64,000 bases of DNA, from contig OX579640.1 of NCBI GenBank assembly GCA_951230915.1, positions 19,860,981 to 19,924,980 on the forward strand, in the 5' to 3' direction. Shown in pieces: positions 23,171 to 34,535 of the stretch (position 1 is the stretch's first letter; every line of letters begins with the position of its first letter). A program made the position numbers and the translations under genes. The stretch comes from Antitrichia curtipendula (taxonomy: Eukaryota; Streptophyta; Bryopsida; Hypnales; Leucodontaceae). The notes beneath the pieces were generated by a model. It was not told the origin of the DNA. It did no database searches and saw nothing but the letters and a program-made list of their open reading frames with translations.

Positions 23171-24806
23171 ATGGCTGGTCGCGATTTCTTGAAGAGAAAG
23201 GTTGATGATTGGTGGACAAGTGTTGGAGATGCACCGGTTATGGACCCGGATGCAGAATCACCAGAGCCCGTTTCAGAGACCGTAGCTGCAGAAGGGTATG
23301 TAGCTGCTATGGGGGGCGGAGAGTCTTCGAAGGGGAAGAAAAAACAACGAAGGAGGCACAAGGCTACAAATCCAGAGAAGTGGCCAAGCAAGGGTGCAAC
23401 GCAAAAACTGCATGAAGTGGCGTTGGAATTTTTTGATCAGTATTCGATTTTGCAGTTGAACTCAACATACGTCTCATGCGGATTACAGGGAGTGGATAAA
23501 ATTAAACAAAAGTTCCACCACATGTTCTGGACAACAATGAGCGCGGATGAGTGGCATGAAGACCGCACGAAAGAATGCTTCGATCATTGGTTGGAGTCAC
23601 AAGTGCAAACGTGTATCTTCAACCTTGCCCAAGTTGCGGAAAAAATAAAAGGCTTTGAGAAGAGTGTAGTGCCCAGACAACAAGCATTGAGTTTGTTGCA
23701 CAAGAAGGTGTATTGGTGGCATGATGCAATGCGTGGATTGCCTTTAAGCAACATCCGCTCCGTGGTTTCAACAAAGTCAGAACTTGGCCTTTGGTCAACA
23801 AGTTGCAGGAGGAGTGGTGGTGGTTCCTTTGTCTGGCCATAGCAAACAAGGGGGGCATGGGAGAGTGCGCAAAGTATGTGTTCAAAATTCAAAACATATT
23901 CCCGAGAATATGGAATTAGCTGGGAAGTCAGCCTTGCGCGTGGATGAATTGAAGAAGTCTAGGGAGAAGTTGTCCATCGAGGCATTGGTATGTCCGTGCG
24001 AGCATCCAGGGGTCATCAAATTCTTTGCTATAAATGACATGACCATGGAGTGTTATTCGCAATGGTGGAATGGCGGTACTCTCGGCGCCATGTTTACCCT
24101 TGATGAGAAGAACCGAGATCCAGATGAAATTGGGAAGTTGGCTTACCATGCAACTCCCCAATCAATGCAAGAAGCCAAACGACTCATGGCATATAGACGC
24201 AAGCGCACTGAACTTGCGTGGGCGATGATTTGCATTGTGGATGCAGTGCAACAGTGCTCTGTATTGCACAACGACATTACACCGGAGAACATTATGCTTC
24301 ATTTTCCGAATGATGATGGAAGAACCGTGTGGATTGGTCTATGTGATTGGGGAATGGGTAGCCGCATCAACGAAGAAACCCCTTCTCTTTACCAATTCAA
24401 TTGTCCAAGGAAGTTTCAGGCAACCCGAGCGCAACGTTGGTGGGTGGCTCCTGAGTTGATGTACTTGATTGGAGAGACAGGAACTTCATCATCTCCTACT
24501 CGCAGGGTTAAGCCACCGTGTGTTAGTATACACACGGACGGATACTCCATAGGGAAATTGGCTATGAAGGTATGGAAAAAAGATCGCGGAAATGTAGATA
24601 TGATTCCGGACCTTATGGCATTTGGTACGTTTCAAACCATGTTGGGTGAATTGTGCAAGGCGGAGCCACTACAACGACGCTCGGTGACTGGAGTTGTGCA
24701 ATGTCTAAGTGGTGCTCCAACGTTTTGGACACCACCCATGGATGGCTACCGCGAGGCCCGCAAAGAACAAGACCTTCAAGAAGAGCAGGCGCGCAATGAA
24801 GATTAG
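23171..24806 (+). pseudogene. Kinase-like protein with a frameshift
   Basis: The ATG at 23171 opens a 224-codon frame: basic MAGRDFLKRK, acidic linker, a GKKKQRRRHK patch, then helical sequence to about 23780. The same protein continues one frame over from about 23784 to the TAG at 24804. The second part has kinase subdomains: a Gly-rich loop (VPLSGHSKQGGHGRV), HNDITPENIML where HRDLKPEN is usual, and DWG in place of DFG, then WWVAPEL resembling the APE motif and HTDGYSIGKL for DxxS/GxG. The HRD-Asp is kept (second D of HNDI), so activity is possible but the divergence suggests a pseudokinase. The frame change has no GT-AG intron that I can see, so it is a mutation or a programmed shift. It is the only plus-strand gene within the large element. 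Confidence 0.65.
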
Positions 24807-26053
24807 ATAATAGTGTATTACCATGTAGTTGCAAAATTAGTGTTTACGTAGTACATGCGGTTATTATAGTATGGGCTTGAGGACATCCATAGCAATGTAG
24901 CACACTTTGTGGCTTCAATGCATTTTGTACTCATTTTGGTTTATATAAAGTTATAAACGTATTTTACCTAAACATTGAGTTATAAAAAATTTCTTGTCTT
25001 CCCTAACTTTATCATTTAAATTGCGTGTAAACACACATCTCATATCTTTAGTACTAAAAACTTTGAATTGTATATCACTACAAGAAATTTCAATTAGTTT
25101 TGTGCAAAATTGTAATTGTCAACATTTTTGTTGCACTTCATGCCATAAATAAGTAAAAATAGAAAAAACAATTCAAGAAATTCTTAATTTTTAGTTTTTT
25201 ACAAGAGGTACAAATATCAATAGAGATTGCTAGTCAGAAAAATTTTCAATTGTTTATTTAATTTTTCATGCCCAAAACTAGTAAACAACCACAAAGAAAA
25301 GCTTGAAGTCAAATTTGACTATCAAACCAAATTTATATTTTTATTGAAAATCAGCATAATATTTTAATATTTTTCAACATACGTAAGAATTCATTCAATG
25401 GAAAATTGATTTTATTGTGATTTTATAAAGCTAAACGTGGAAATCAAATTTTATCAATTATAATATGTATGAGAATAATCTGAAACTGGGGCCATAAATG
25501 AATGAATGAACACAAAACATAGTTTTATAATTTTAATTTTAATGAAATTTGAAAATAAGAAAACATACATGAAAAAAACACCACACTGTGTTATTTGGAT
25601 TGCAAACATAGTTTCCAATTGCAATAATTCTTTCAAATTTTGACCTCGATTCTTGAATATTCAAAAAAATAATTCAAAAACAATAGTGCTCCGAAGGCCC
25701 AATTTTCCATAAATCACACTCAGTGAAAGTTAATCTGAAATTGCAAAGCTAGCATTCAGAAAACTAGTTTTTCCAAGTTTGAATGCTAATATCTTTCAAT
25801 CTATTCGGTCAAACTTCATGAAATTTTTACCACGTGATAAAAAACATGTGAAGTATAAGATCTTACGGTTAGATGTTGTAAAAAACATTTTTTCCGTATG
25901 TTGAGGCAAATGCAAGAGAAAAGACAGTTCTATGAGAATGAAAGGAACAAAAGTCATATTTCATATTAATGCTGATTTTAATATGCAAGGTATTGAGCCG
26001 CTAAAACCATTGCATTTGAAAATATGAAGACCCTATTGTCTTTTCAAAAACAT
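24807..26053. other. Non-coding interval
   Basis: AT-rich with no gene. From about 25780 to 25990 the CTTTCAATCTATTCGGTCAAA block and the following GATCTTACGGTTAGATG block mark an old TTAA-family relic. The interval serves as the 3' flank of both converging genes. Confidence 0.55.
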
Positions 26054-29000
26054 TCAACGTCTTCCATGCCTAAGAATGCGCATAGAAGTATTTGCATTTG
26101 CTTCTTGTACTATTGGTTCACTACCACCCATTTCTTCCAGTGGACCTTGTCGAGGCACCGGCCCCTTGTAATCACTATCTCCTGGAACCTCACCATCTTC
26201 ACCTATAGTACCACCGATGGATTCACCATCATCATTGGATGTTGCACTACTACTTTCGCTGGAGGCCTCGGAATTGCGGTTTCGTTGTGGTCGAGCTATA
26301 GAAGACAACGTCCGAAGAGGTCGTTGGCCCATTGCGTCCATAATGCCATCTGTATTGGGTCCTCCTGTTTGAACTTCTCTTGAAAATGGTTGGGAAGTCG
26401 CTTCTTCCCTCCTCAGCCTTCTACGCGTTCTACTACTTACACGTTCACTAGTAGTACCTTGTGGTCGTGGACGCTTCCCTCGATTATTGGCATGTACAGG
26501 TGGCCGCAATGAAGTCGTATTTCTAGTCACACGCTGTGACACCATACCAGCCAATCATGTACCTATCGACGAAGTTGGTTCGTGTGGACGGCCGTCGGAA
26601 TTAGACGGCCTTGATGAACTTTGGATTTGTAGATTTTCCAATATTGGCATTTGCCTTTGTGCAATCAAGACTCGATTTGGAGGGGCCATATGTGCTTCTC
26701 CAGCTTGAGGGGGCCCTTCACTGCGGGTGGTCCTCATGGGCAATGACGGTGGTACTACTACGTCTTCTTCACGTCCTCTTTGAACGTCAACACCATCTCT
26801 TTCTATTGTGGCATCAACTTGTACATCCATAGGGTCTGGACTTAATGGTCTCGGTGCCACAACGTCCTCATTTGTATTGCCCCCACTTGGCCCAGCATTC
26901 CACGTTTGTGGCATTCGTGGTGGACTTCCTTGATGTCCTTCGTAGTCATTGTCGTTGTTATCCCCCTCTTCAAAGTCAAATACGGATGCATCAATTAGAG
27001 GACGCACTCCTCCCGCCCCACGAAATCTATCAAACGGTGGCTTATCGTCGTCATTGGAACTATCATCTGAATCGTCATCATTGGGATCAGAGAGAACCGA
27101 ACCACGGTCTAGACCATCAGATTCATCTGTCATGGAATCCTCTGACATCATGTTTTCAGTATACCACCTTGTCGGATTTGCTGCAGCCCTTTCTCTAAGA
27201 GTCTTGGAATTGGTATAAATGTAAACCAATTCCTCAGCACGCTCTGATGTCAATCTATTGCGTGATTTGTTGTGGACAAACGAATACATGCTCCAATTGC
27301 GTTCACAGGATGATGCAGAACACACTTGCGCGAGGATCTTTCTGGCAATCGGTGCAAGTGTACGAGCACCGGCTCCGAGAAGGTCCCACCATTCGTGAGG
27401 TTGCAAGTTCAAGGCGTTTACATCAGGAAGTCCACCGAAAATGCCTCGCCGATCTCTAAATGCTTGGTACTCAAACAAAGCTGAAGCAAATGCTTGATCT
27501 CCAACAGCCAATTTGCACAAAACTCTCAGTATGGCTTCTCTTGCCTCATTATCATCCATTAGCATGACTTCGTCTAGTAAAAAGGGATTCAATAGAGCCC
27601 CAGCATAATGCAAATCTGTCCTGAGCATGTCCCAGCGCTTGTAGAAATCATCGGTGGCGGAAATTGCATATCTCCGCTCTAATGAAAATGGTGGATCCTC
27701 CAAAGATAAAACATGCTTTTCCACCTTTTTCATTACAAGCCATGTCTTGTCTAAGCACGGGTGCTTGCCATCAAACTCTCGAAGAGCAATCAATACGGGC
27801 TCCACTATGTGCACAAAGTTCAAACATTTCCTCCAAAATTCATCCGTTCGCACATATCGTCGCACATCGTTAGCTTTTCTTTTCTTTTGATTGGATGCCA
27901 ATCTCCGCGTATACTCATTCCACTGCGGATCGTGGACTGTCGATTCTATCGCTTCCCTCACCTCCACCAAACGTTCGATCATGAGGAACATGGTAGCAAA
28001 GCGTGTTTGAACGGGCTTTTTCAAAACGTAATTAGGAGAATGTCGTCGAAAGATTGCAAGTGGCATGTGATGCGATCGAATGTATTTCACAATTGACTTG
28101 GCTTTCTTGACCATACTTGTAATCCAATCTTGTTTTCCCCAATCTTCAAGTAGAAGGTCAAGTGCATGTGCTGAACACCCTTGAAAATATATGTGTGGAA
28201 ATCTACAAAGTAACAGAGCGCCAGCGGCCAACATGTTTGCTGCATTGTCTGTACAAACTTGTACCACGTTTTGTGCCCCTACCTCGTCAATGTAATCACC
28301 CATGCAATTAGCCACGTAAGTAGCATCTTTGCATTCGCCTGTTGTGTCTATCGATCCAAGAAAAACCTCTCCACTTGTACATGCCAACATGACATTCATC
28401 AATGGTCGATGTGTAACGTTGTCCCATCCATCAGAGCATATTGTAACGCCATATTTGTGGATTGGTGCCCTCGTCTTCTCTGCTACAATTGCTGCCACTT
28501 TGTCTTTTGTAGATTTTATGAGCTTTGTACGAAGTGCATGGTACGCTGGAGGTTTGTAGCCAACTCTTGATTCCGATGTTGATTTCACTGCATCCAGAAA
28601 AGCAAGATGCCTCACTACATTGAATGGTATATTGGCTTCGTAGAAAAACTTAGCCCACTTCTTGTCAAGTACTTGCTTGTTTGATGCGTTCAGTCCTTCT
28701 TGTAGAGACAGTTGCCTCATCGATCGACTGTGGGTCAAACTAGGGTTGGGCGCCTCCGATGATCGTACTTGAGAGCTTTGCCCCCCAGTGTTTTCTCCTC
28801 CATCGTTTGCCAAGATTGAAGCATCATGTTGTTGCTCACCACGTACTACACTTGGTAGTATCGTTGATGGTGATGTCACTTCCACGTCGCGTCCAGTTCC
28901 ATGCGAAGTGTCCGTAGGTATATGTCCTCCACAATTAAAAAACATTACCTTCACGGCTGCATTGACTTTAGTGCACGCTCTCACTCCAAGGAGGGTGTCA

Positions 29001-29245
29001 TTTCGTCTATATCCCAAATGGAAAAGCAACCGATCCTTTCGATAGCTTAGCAAAGCTTCGCAAAACTTGCAAACAACTTTTCCATCTGGCCGTAGTATGT
29101 ACCAAGGTTCCCACTGTGATCTTGCTCCACCCATTGCTCTTATCTGTCCTCCTTTACCTGCCCCTGTACCAAAAAAAAGATTAGTATTCTGTTTGAAATG
29201 TGATGTGGAAACAATACTTGTTGCTCTCACAACAAGTGCCACCAC
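26054..29245 (-). CDS. hAT transposase (BED finger, DUF659, hAT dimer domain)
   Basis: A transposase of the plant DUF659 hAT class, which cuts and moves hAT elements by binding short sites near their ends. The main frame is 29245-26555 (896 codons). The likely start is the internal ATG of MGGARSQWEPW (about codon 38), since TTTTTTTTGGTACAG just before it looks like a splice acceptor. Order: BED-type finger (CKFC...H...C), linker, DUF659 region with the first Asp in ICSDGW and the second in VCTDNAANM, then hAT C-terminal region with SSCERNWSMY (Glu) and NRLTSERAEELVYIY. All three acidic catalytic positions are present. After the TGA at 26555 the same frame stays open for 166 more codons (to 26054), Ser/Arg/Asp-rich. 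The protein may once have been longer, with CGA changed to TGA. It lies 0.7 kb from the right end of the 19.6-kb element and is the obvious source of its mobility. Confidence 0.88.
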
Positions 29246-29371
29246 AATACACTCTTCTTGGACTTCGCTCTACCGCAATGGTTGTACTCCAACCAAGTCA
29301 TGAAAGGCAAAATAAGCAAGGGAAAGTAATCTTGAATAGGCAGAAGTCCTTAATATACACCTTGAAGCCCT

Positions 29372-29396
29372 CCCTAAAACCCTAAACCCTAAACCC
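29372..29396 (+). repeat. Interstitial plant telomere repeat
   Basis: Three and a half CCCTAAA-type units (CCCTAAAACCCTAAACCCT then AAACCC) stand between the transposase and array 4. The plant-type heptamer supports a plant origin. It is short and could also be a promoter telo-box cluster, since telo boxes (AAACCCTA) occur upstream of plant genes and this lies about 130 bp upstream of the transposase frame. Confidence 0.75.
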
Positions 29397-29429
29397 AGCT
29401 AGACGGAGTGACGGTTGATGGGGTGGACC

Positions 29430-29860
29430 CTAAACCCGCAGCCTTGCCAACGAAACCGTCCAAGGGGCGACTGTCCCGTCCTGTGATATTTCGGTCCAGG
29501 GGACGGGACGGTTTCCCGTCCAAAGGACGGAGAGGCCGTCCAAGGGACGGATTACCGTCCTGGAGACGAGAATTCCGTCCAGAGACGGGCTCTCCGTCTA
29601 GGGGACGGCTTACCGTTCAGCGACGGACTCTCCGTCCAGCGGACGGCTTATCGTCCACCGACGAACTCTCCGTCCAGAGGACAGCTTACCGTCCAGCGAC
29701 CCACTCTCCGTCCAGCGGACGGGTTACCGTCTAGGGGACGGCCTCTTCGTCCACAGATGGGCTCTCCGTCCAAGAGACGGATGTCCATTTGGCGACGGAG
29801 TCACCGTCCAGGAGACGGCCCGACGCCGTCGCAGAATGGACAGACTTCATCCGCGCTCCG
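29430..29860. repeat. GACGG array 4 (right subterminal)
   Basis: CCGTCCA/GGACGG units repeat at about 20-base intervals, such as CTCCGTCCAGCGGACGGCTT and CCGTCCAGCGACGGACTC. The array ends about 100 bp before the GACAACCCTG terminus. Together with array 1 it gives the large element matching subterminal arrays. Confidence 0.88.
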
Positions 29861-29971
29861 GATGGTCCCGTCAGTATCGGCGACGGGCTGTGACGCGTCA
29901 GGACGGACACGTCATGACATCCGGACGTGAAAAGCCCACGTCACGTCCGGATAGACAACCCTGGGATGATG

Positions 29972-30216
29972 TAGCTCTATATTGCGACTTCCTCCCTGAT
30001 GTTTGTAAGCGCAACCAAAAATTGGCAGTATAGAGACGGCGATCCAAGAAGGCAAGGAATGACGGTTCCCTCTTATCTGCATTGGAGGAGGTCCGGCCAC
30101 TGCATGGTACTGTCCCTTTCATCCATCACCTGCAGAATACAAATACCAATTTGTTCTACAGCAGCAACATGTTCCAGTCCTCCAGTGCGTTCAACCAAGC
30201 TTCTTTGTATCCATGA
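29972..30216 (+). pseudogene. Tigger/pogo transposase, 3' end of the interrupted gene
   Basis: Directly after the right 8-mer, the frame left at 10356 (…NAPVRAD) resumes as VALYCDFLPDVCKRNQKLAV, a TAG at 30031, then RRRSKKARNDGSLLSALEE and on to a TGA at 30214. A Cys/Lys-rich segment followed by an Arg-rich tail is usual at the end of large plant-type Tigger proteins. The 81-codon frame has only that one internal stop, again TAG. This restores a gene of about 880 codons when the 19.6-kb insertion is taken out. Confidence 0.7.
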
Positions 30217-30897
30217 CCACCAATATTACCTGGAATTAACAATACAGCACCTAGAGTCTATGGCGAAGTTGAAAATCAATGGTCCTCACAAGTGCAAAAA
30301 GGGCGATAATAAGGACAGTCATAGGGAAGAGAAGGAAATGGCAAAAAACAAACGAACTTGGTTGCCATTGTGTTTCAAGAGTCGGCCTTAAAGATGGTGG
30401 CAGCATGAACAATGCAACAGGGGAGCTCTGTTTGCCAAAACTGCATACTGAAAGGTATATTCTGTTAGACATGATAAGACATAGACATACATAGACATAT
30501 CAACTACTATATCATTTCGGATTGGTTTTTTTGACATTATTTTGACAAGCCTTTATCAATTTTGTTGTTTTTTGTACAAAAAATTGTCAAATTTTCCTTG
30601 AACTACAAGTATTAGACAATTTGAAAAACCTAGTTTCATGGAAGTGCAAGAGACCTTTATTTTTGATGTCCGGTTGTCTAAAATAGGTGACTACATTCAA
30701 TCCCATTTTATTTTAGAATTGTTTTACGTGATGTTTTGTTATATTGAAGAATACAATGACTATGAATTTGTTTTAAAGTGGTTTATGCCTATCTAAAGAA
30801 ATTCTACATCTAAGCAATTGAATAGACTTCAGTCATCACAAACACCCATTTAACCCATTGTTCTTGAACAGCACATTCATGGTTTCCTTGTTAACAC
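30217..30897. other. No gene seen
   Basis: AT-rich. Short open frames of about 70 codons on both strands near 30250-30490 have no recognisable motif. It may include the 3' flank of the Tigger element, whose inverted ends I could not identify. Confidence 0.4.
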
Positions 30898-31640
30898 TTA
30901 CAAAATGAAGAGTGCGGATACTAAGTCACCTGGACGTAGATAGTGAGTCCTACCCTTGATGCCTCGTGCCACTTTCTGCAATAGACTGTCATAAATTGCA
31001 GTGGAAGGCAGGCGGATCACCTTGTATTCACAGCCCTTTGCAGGAATCAATATATCTGGCAATGTACTGTACATCCTGTGCCCTTCCTTAATAAAAAGCA
31101 ACAAAAGACAGTCACTAAAAAAGCTTGTGGAACATTCAAAAATCAATATGAGATCTCTTTGAACATGTGATGTCACCCGCAAGGATTATAAAAATCACTG
31201 CACCGCCTTCTTTGGTCAAGAGCCTCCAAACTCACCATCAATAGCCTGTAGACAAAACAAACAAAACTAATGGTGGGCATGAACAATTCAGAAAAATGCC
31301 CATGTCTACATCTATGATCCTACAGTATAAAACAATGCGCCCTTTAGTGATTCAGTCGCTTTATAATTGACCGAAGGAATCCAAAAAACTATTAAACAAT
31401 GTATTTTTAAATATCAATCGATTGTTTCAAGAACTTATAGACAAAATCATAAAGACGATCTTTGCCATGATTGAAAGGGAGGTCTCCCAATAACTTAATC
31501 CCAGAGCTCATAAGAGGCTTTCCCCAGACTCGTAGAGAGACTTTGTGTGACTTCACTGTGACCATAGAAAGATCTCCCCGCCAATAAATTATGGAGAAGA
31601 TTTTCTTTATAATGTTCACTGAATGTTCCTGCAACAATTT
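30898..31640 (-). pseudogene. Two unrecognised exon-like frames
   Basis: Two minus-strand stretches read like protein. 31640-31407 gives LQEHSVNIIKKIFSIIYW...VKSHKVSLRVWGKP...KDRLYDFVYKFL and ends in TAA. 31095-30910 gives GHRMYSTLPDILIPAKGCEY...DSLLQKVARGIKG. The first is preceded by TTGCAG-like acceptor sequence. I do not recognise either. Both lie in line with the DUF538, helicase and ABCB fragments to the right and share their strand, so they are probably further captured or decayed exons. Confidence 0.35.
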
Positions 31641-31686
31641 AATTCTATTAAATGCACTGTTATCACCCAAAGCATTACACTCCAGT

Positions 31687-31962
31687 TTATTTTGCACAAG
31701 AACTTACGAAGCTGGAGATATGGAGTCCGGCCTCAACAGCATGTGAGCTCGGCTTGCATTTTGGAGGAGTCTCAAATGCTGCAAGCGCAAGTCGTTTCGT
31801 CAAGACCCCAACCTCAAAGTAGACGTAGGGCGTGGCTGGAACATCCACATAGATGCTTGTCACTGGCAACCAGACGAAGAGCTGTTTTGTCTCGATTCCA
31901 TCCAGCTTGTTGATGGAGCCGAATTTTAGCGTTCCAGTGATGTTTGGGGCGTAATATACCAG
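31687..31962 (-). pseudogene. DUF538 protein, terminal exon
   Basis: Reads LVYYAPNITGTLKFGSINKL...QLFVWLPVTSIYVD...YVYFEVGVLTKRLALAAFETPPKC and ends at TAA 31687. The spacing of ITG.L.FGS, FVWLPVT and YFEVG is typical of plant DUF538 (small secreted or endomembrane proteins such as the SVB group, whose role is in trichome and cell-wall-related growth). A TTCTTAG acceptor precedes the exon at 31963. The N-terminal exon expected upstream is not present: helicase exons are there instead. It is therefore a fragment. Confidence 0.7.
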
Positions 31963-32399
31963 CTAAGAATAGCAAGATACAATACACAGAATAACCGTTA
32001 GTAGAGATTATATATATGAATCTATCGATCTGCACTTATTTAATATCCGCAAAACTCCATAATAGAGTCCTCTAGTAGCTCTTTTCAATGAGGCAACTAG
32101 AGAGGATTAAAATGGGTTGCGTATTATATTACACAATGTTGTCTGCGTTCGTCAATTTTCACTTCTTCAAACAGTCAGAGTTGACTTATAATTAACCCAT
32201 GAAGCTCATTCCAGGTCAAGAGAACCTATCTTTGGTAGCAATGGACCCTCTAAACATTTGGTTTGCTAACAGCTAAGACGTCGAACATTTATTTCTTTGC
32301 ATTTTCATAGTGCCGCGAGAAAAGCATAAATCTGAGCTAAGAGGAACAGATGTTTTAGTGTCAAAATAAAACAAGAGTCGAATCAATAAAAATTAGACC

Positions 32400-34130
32400 A
32401 TAATATCAAAAGAAGCATTACCAGGCCGCATTGAGGCAAACTTGATACCCATCGAGTGATTTGCTATTGCCAGGAGGCGGATCACACCGTTCCACAACCA
32501 TCCTTTCAGCAACTGAAATCGCATGACCAGCACCCAACATTTCTAATGTAAGGGCGGCAACTAAGCACAATATGGTACCGAAATATGTTCTTTGACTCAA
32601 ATGATTACAATACAACCAATAAAGAAATAAAAATTGCAAATATTCAAAATACGAATCATTATTGCTGTGAAGGTGGCAGAGGTAGAGGTCACTGTCGCTG
32701 CGTCTGGTTAACTTACAACAACCTTTGTTACAAAAATCTAAGAATAATTGAAGTTGGCATGAGATAAGGAAACTTACAGCAATTCGTCATGGTTGAGTGC
32801 ACACAATGTTGTAGAAGCCACCACGTCCGGCGGATATCATTTCGTCCAATATATATTGTGGCACATGTTCAAAATACCCCTCGCATCAACTTGGCACAGG
32901 ACAGAACGGTAACATCTAAATTTGTATGCTAAGAATTAATATACCTGGGTTGTTTTACCACACCTTGTTTCACCACCGACCACAACAACTTTGTTGTCTC
33001 TCACTTTCGCGAGTAAGTCACTTTTGACATCAGCCATTGGCAAGCCCGCTCTGGATTTCAGCATATCCTGTTGAAATTACAGATACCATCAAGCAATATA
33101 TATCATGAATACCCTGACAAAAACATGGAGGTACTTAAGAAACAGATTCTATATTGTTTCTCAAAAACAATAAAAGCATCCCTCAACTCCCAACACAAGG
33201 ACCGATGGAAAGATAGAGAGACAAAGGGATTCTCAACTAAAAATAATAATTTTCAAGAAGATTAAATACTTGATATTCTTGCGACTGCAACTTCTGGTCT
33301 CTTTCTCGCAGTAGATGAATGCTTTCAGAGTCTTTCCTCAACTTACGCTCTATGCAACCAAACAAGGCGCAGGAATTGAAAGACTACATACAGAACATGT
33401 TTCCAAATATAGCATTCAAATCATAACAAATTAAAAGCCTAGGTGCGTTTAAAGAACCTGAAAAGGTGTCAAAACTAGCAATGGATTGAATATTCCTCTT
33501 ACCAAGCAAAAAAGCATGGACAAATAATTCATAATGCTTCAACTTGACTCCATTTGGTACCAGCATAAAGCTGAAGCAAAAATTACCATCATTTCTTAAT
33601 TCTTTGCGCTCTAAGTTCTCGTCCTTCTGTTGGCTCAATGTTTGCACTGGAGAGTCATCCACCTTACTGTCTACAGATGCAAAAACATCAAATGTTGGCT
33701 TTGCTAGTATTTACCAAAGACTCGACAAATGCAATCCTCTTCCCAACTTGCTCCTTCACATCTTGAGTTTTTGCATTTTGACCTTCCATAGTTCAATAAG
33801 AAGTTAATACAGAAGTAGACAAATAGAAGGCGTACAAGGAAACAATGCAGCATGGTACAATCATGACTCTGAAAAACTCAATTTGCTAAGGGCAAATGTA
33901 GGGTGTAAAAAGAACCCGAGTGGGTAACATAAGACTTTGTCTGAAAAGAGAGCAGGAAGTGAACTTTATCGACAACCTTCAGCAAGCCACTGCATGCACA
34001 TGGTACGGTAAGGCTCTGGCAAGTTGCGATACAGCGGCAGCTCAGGAAAGAGCTAGAATAGTGCCCTCATGGCGACTGCATTATGTGCTTCTTGTAATTA
34101 GAACAATTTTATGTACTGCCCTCAAGACCT
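32400..34130 (-). pseudogene. DExH7/DHX29-like RNA helicase, decayed exons
   Basis: In order along the minus strand: LQEAHNAVAMRALF, TAG, LFPELPLYRNLPEPYRTM then CMQWL (about 34107-33958); RKLRKDSESIHLLRERDQKLQ (33345-33271); DMLKSRAGLPMADVKSDLL then the Walker A motif GETRCGKTTQ before a GTATAT donor (33066-32946); VPQYILDEMISAGRGG...NIVCTQP, TGA, RIA before GTAAGT (32864-32778); AISVAERMVVERCDPPPG...GYQVCLNAAW (about 32525-32418). This succession is that of plant DExH7, the relative of animal DHX29 that helps 40S ribosomes scan structured leaders. TGA at 32787-32789 replaces the first Arg of motif Ia (TQPRR), a CGA-to-TGA change. The rest of the helicase core is absent. It is a non-functional fragment. 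Confidence 0.8.
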
Positions 34131-34373
34131 TGAATAAAAATGACAACAAGCTGGAAACTGAAGTTCATCTATGTAAAACAACTATGGAAAAATGATTACA
34201 TTAGTCATAACCGTACCACATCACCAGTGAATAACTAGAAAACATAACAAAAAGTGCACAGCCAACAACAAAACCAGCAGCAATTCCTGACCTCATTCCC
34301 GATTTCTCTGCCTTGTGTTACGACCAGCTTGTCATAACGCCTGGATGTCTTTACTTGGACGTGGGAAAGAAAT

Positions 34374-34535
34374 CTCAATATTTTGGTTGCACGGGCTATT
34401 TCAGGAGGGGTGGCCGGGTGGGTGGGGTAAAACCTGCCCCTGGATTTTTTGAAGTAGAAAGGGACTTTTTTTTTGGTTTTTTTAGGTGGGCAAGGGCCCA
34501 CCTCCTAAAATAGCTTGTGCAACCAAAATATTGAG
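34374..34535. mobile_element. Small MITE with 35-bp inverted ends
   Basis: CTCAATATTTTGGTTGCACG then GGCTATTTCAGGAGG at 34374 is answered by CCTCCTAAAATAGCTTGTGC then AACCAAAATATTGAG ending at 34535. The 162-bp unit has a loop rich in GGTGG and T-runs. It separates the helicase fragment from the ABCB fragment. Confidence 0.8.

Larger units (their letters stand above)
10357..29963. mobile_element. 19.6-kb hAT-like element inserted in the Tigger gene
   Basis: The ends are CAGGGTTGTC (10357-10366) and GACAACCCTG (29954-29963), a perfect 10-bp inverted repeat starting CAGGG as hAT ends do. The flanking 8-mers are GGCAGATG (10349-10356) and GGATGATG (29964-29971), six of eight alike, as expected for an aged 8-bp hAT target duplication. 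Removing the element and one 8-mer rejoins the Tigger frame across the junction. Inside lie subterminal GACGG arrays at both ends, a BED-DUF659-hAT transposase near the right end, a kinase-like gene, a RING/coiled-coil frame, a retroelement-like frame, older TTAA-family relics and two more GACGG arrays. It may be one large cargo-bearing hAT or a hAT filled by later insertions. The ends are well supported. Unity of the inside is not. Confidence 0.72.
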
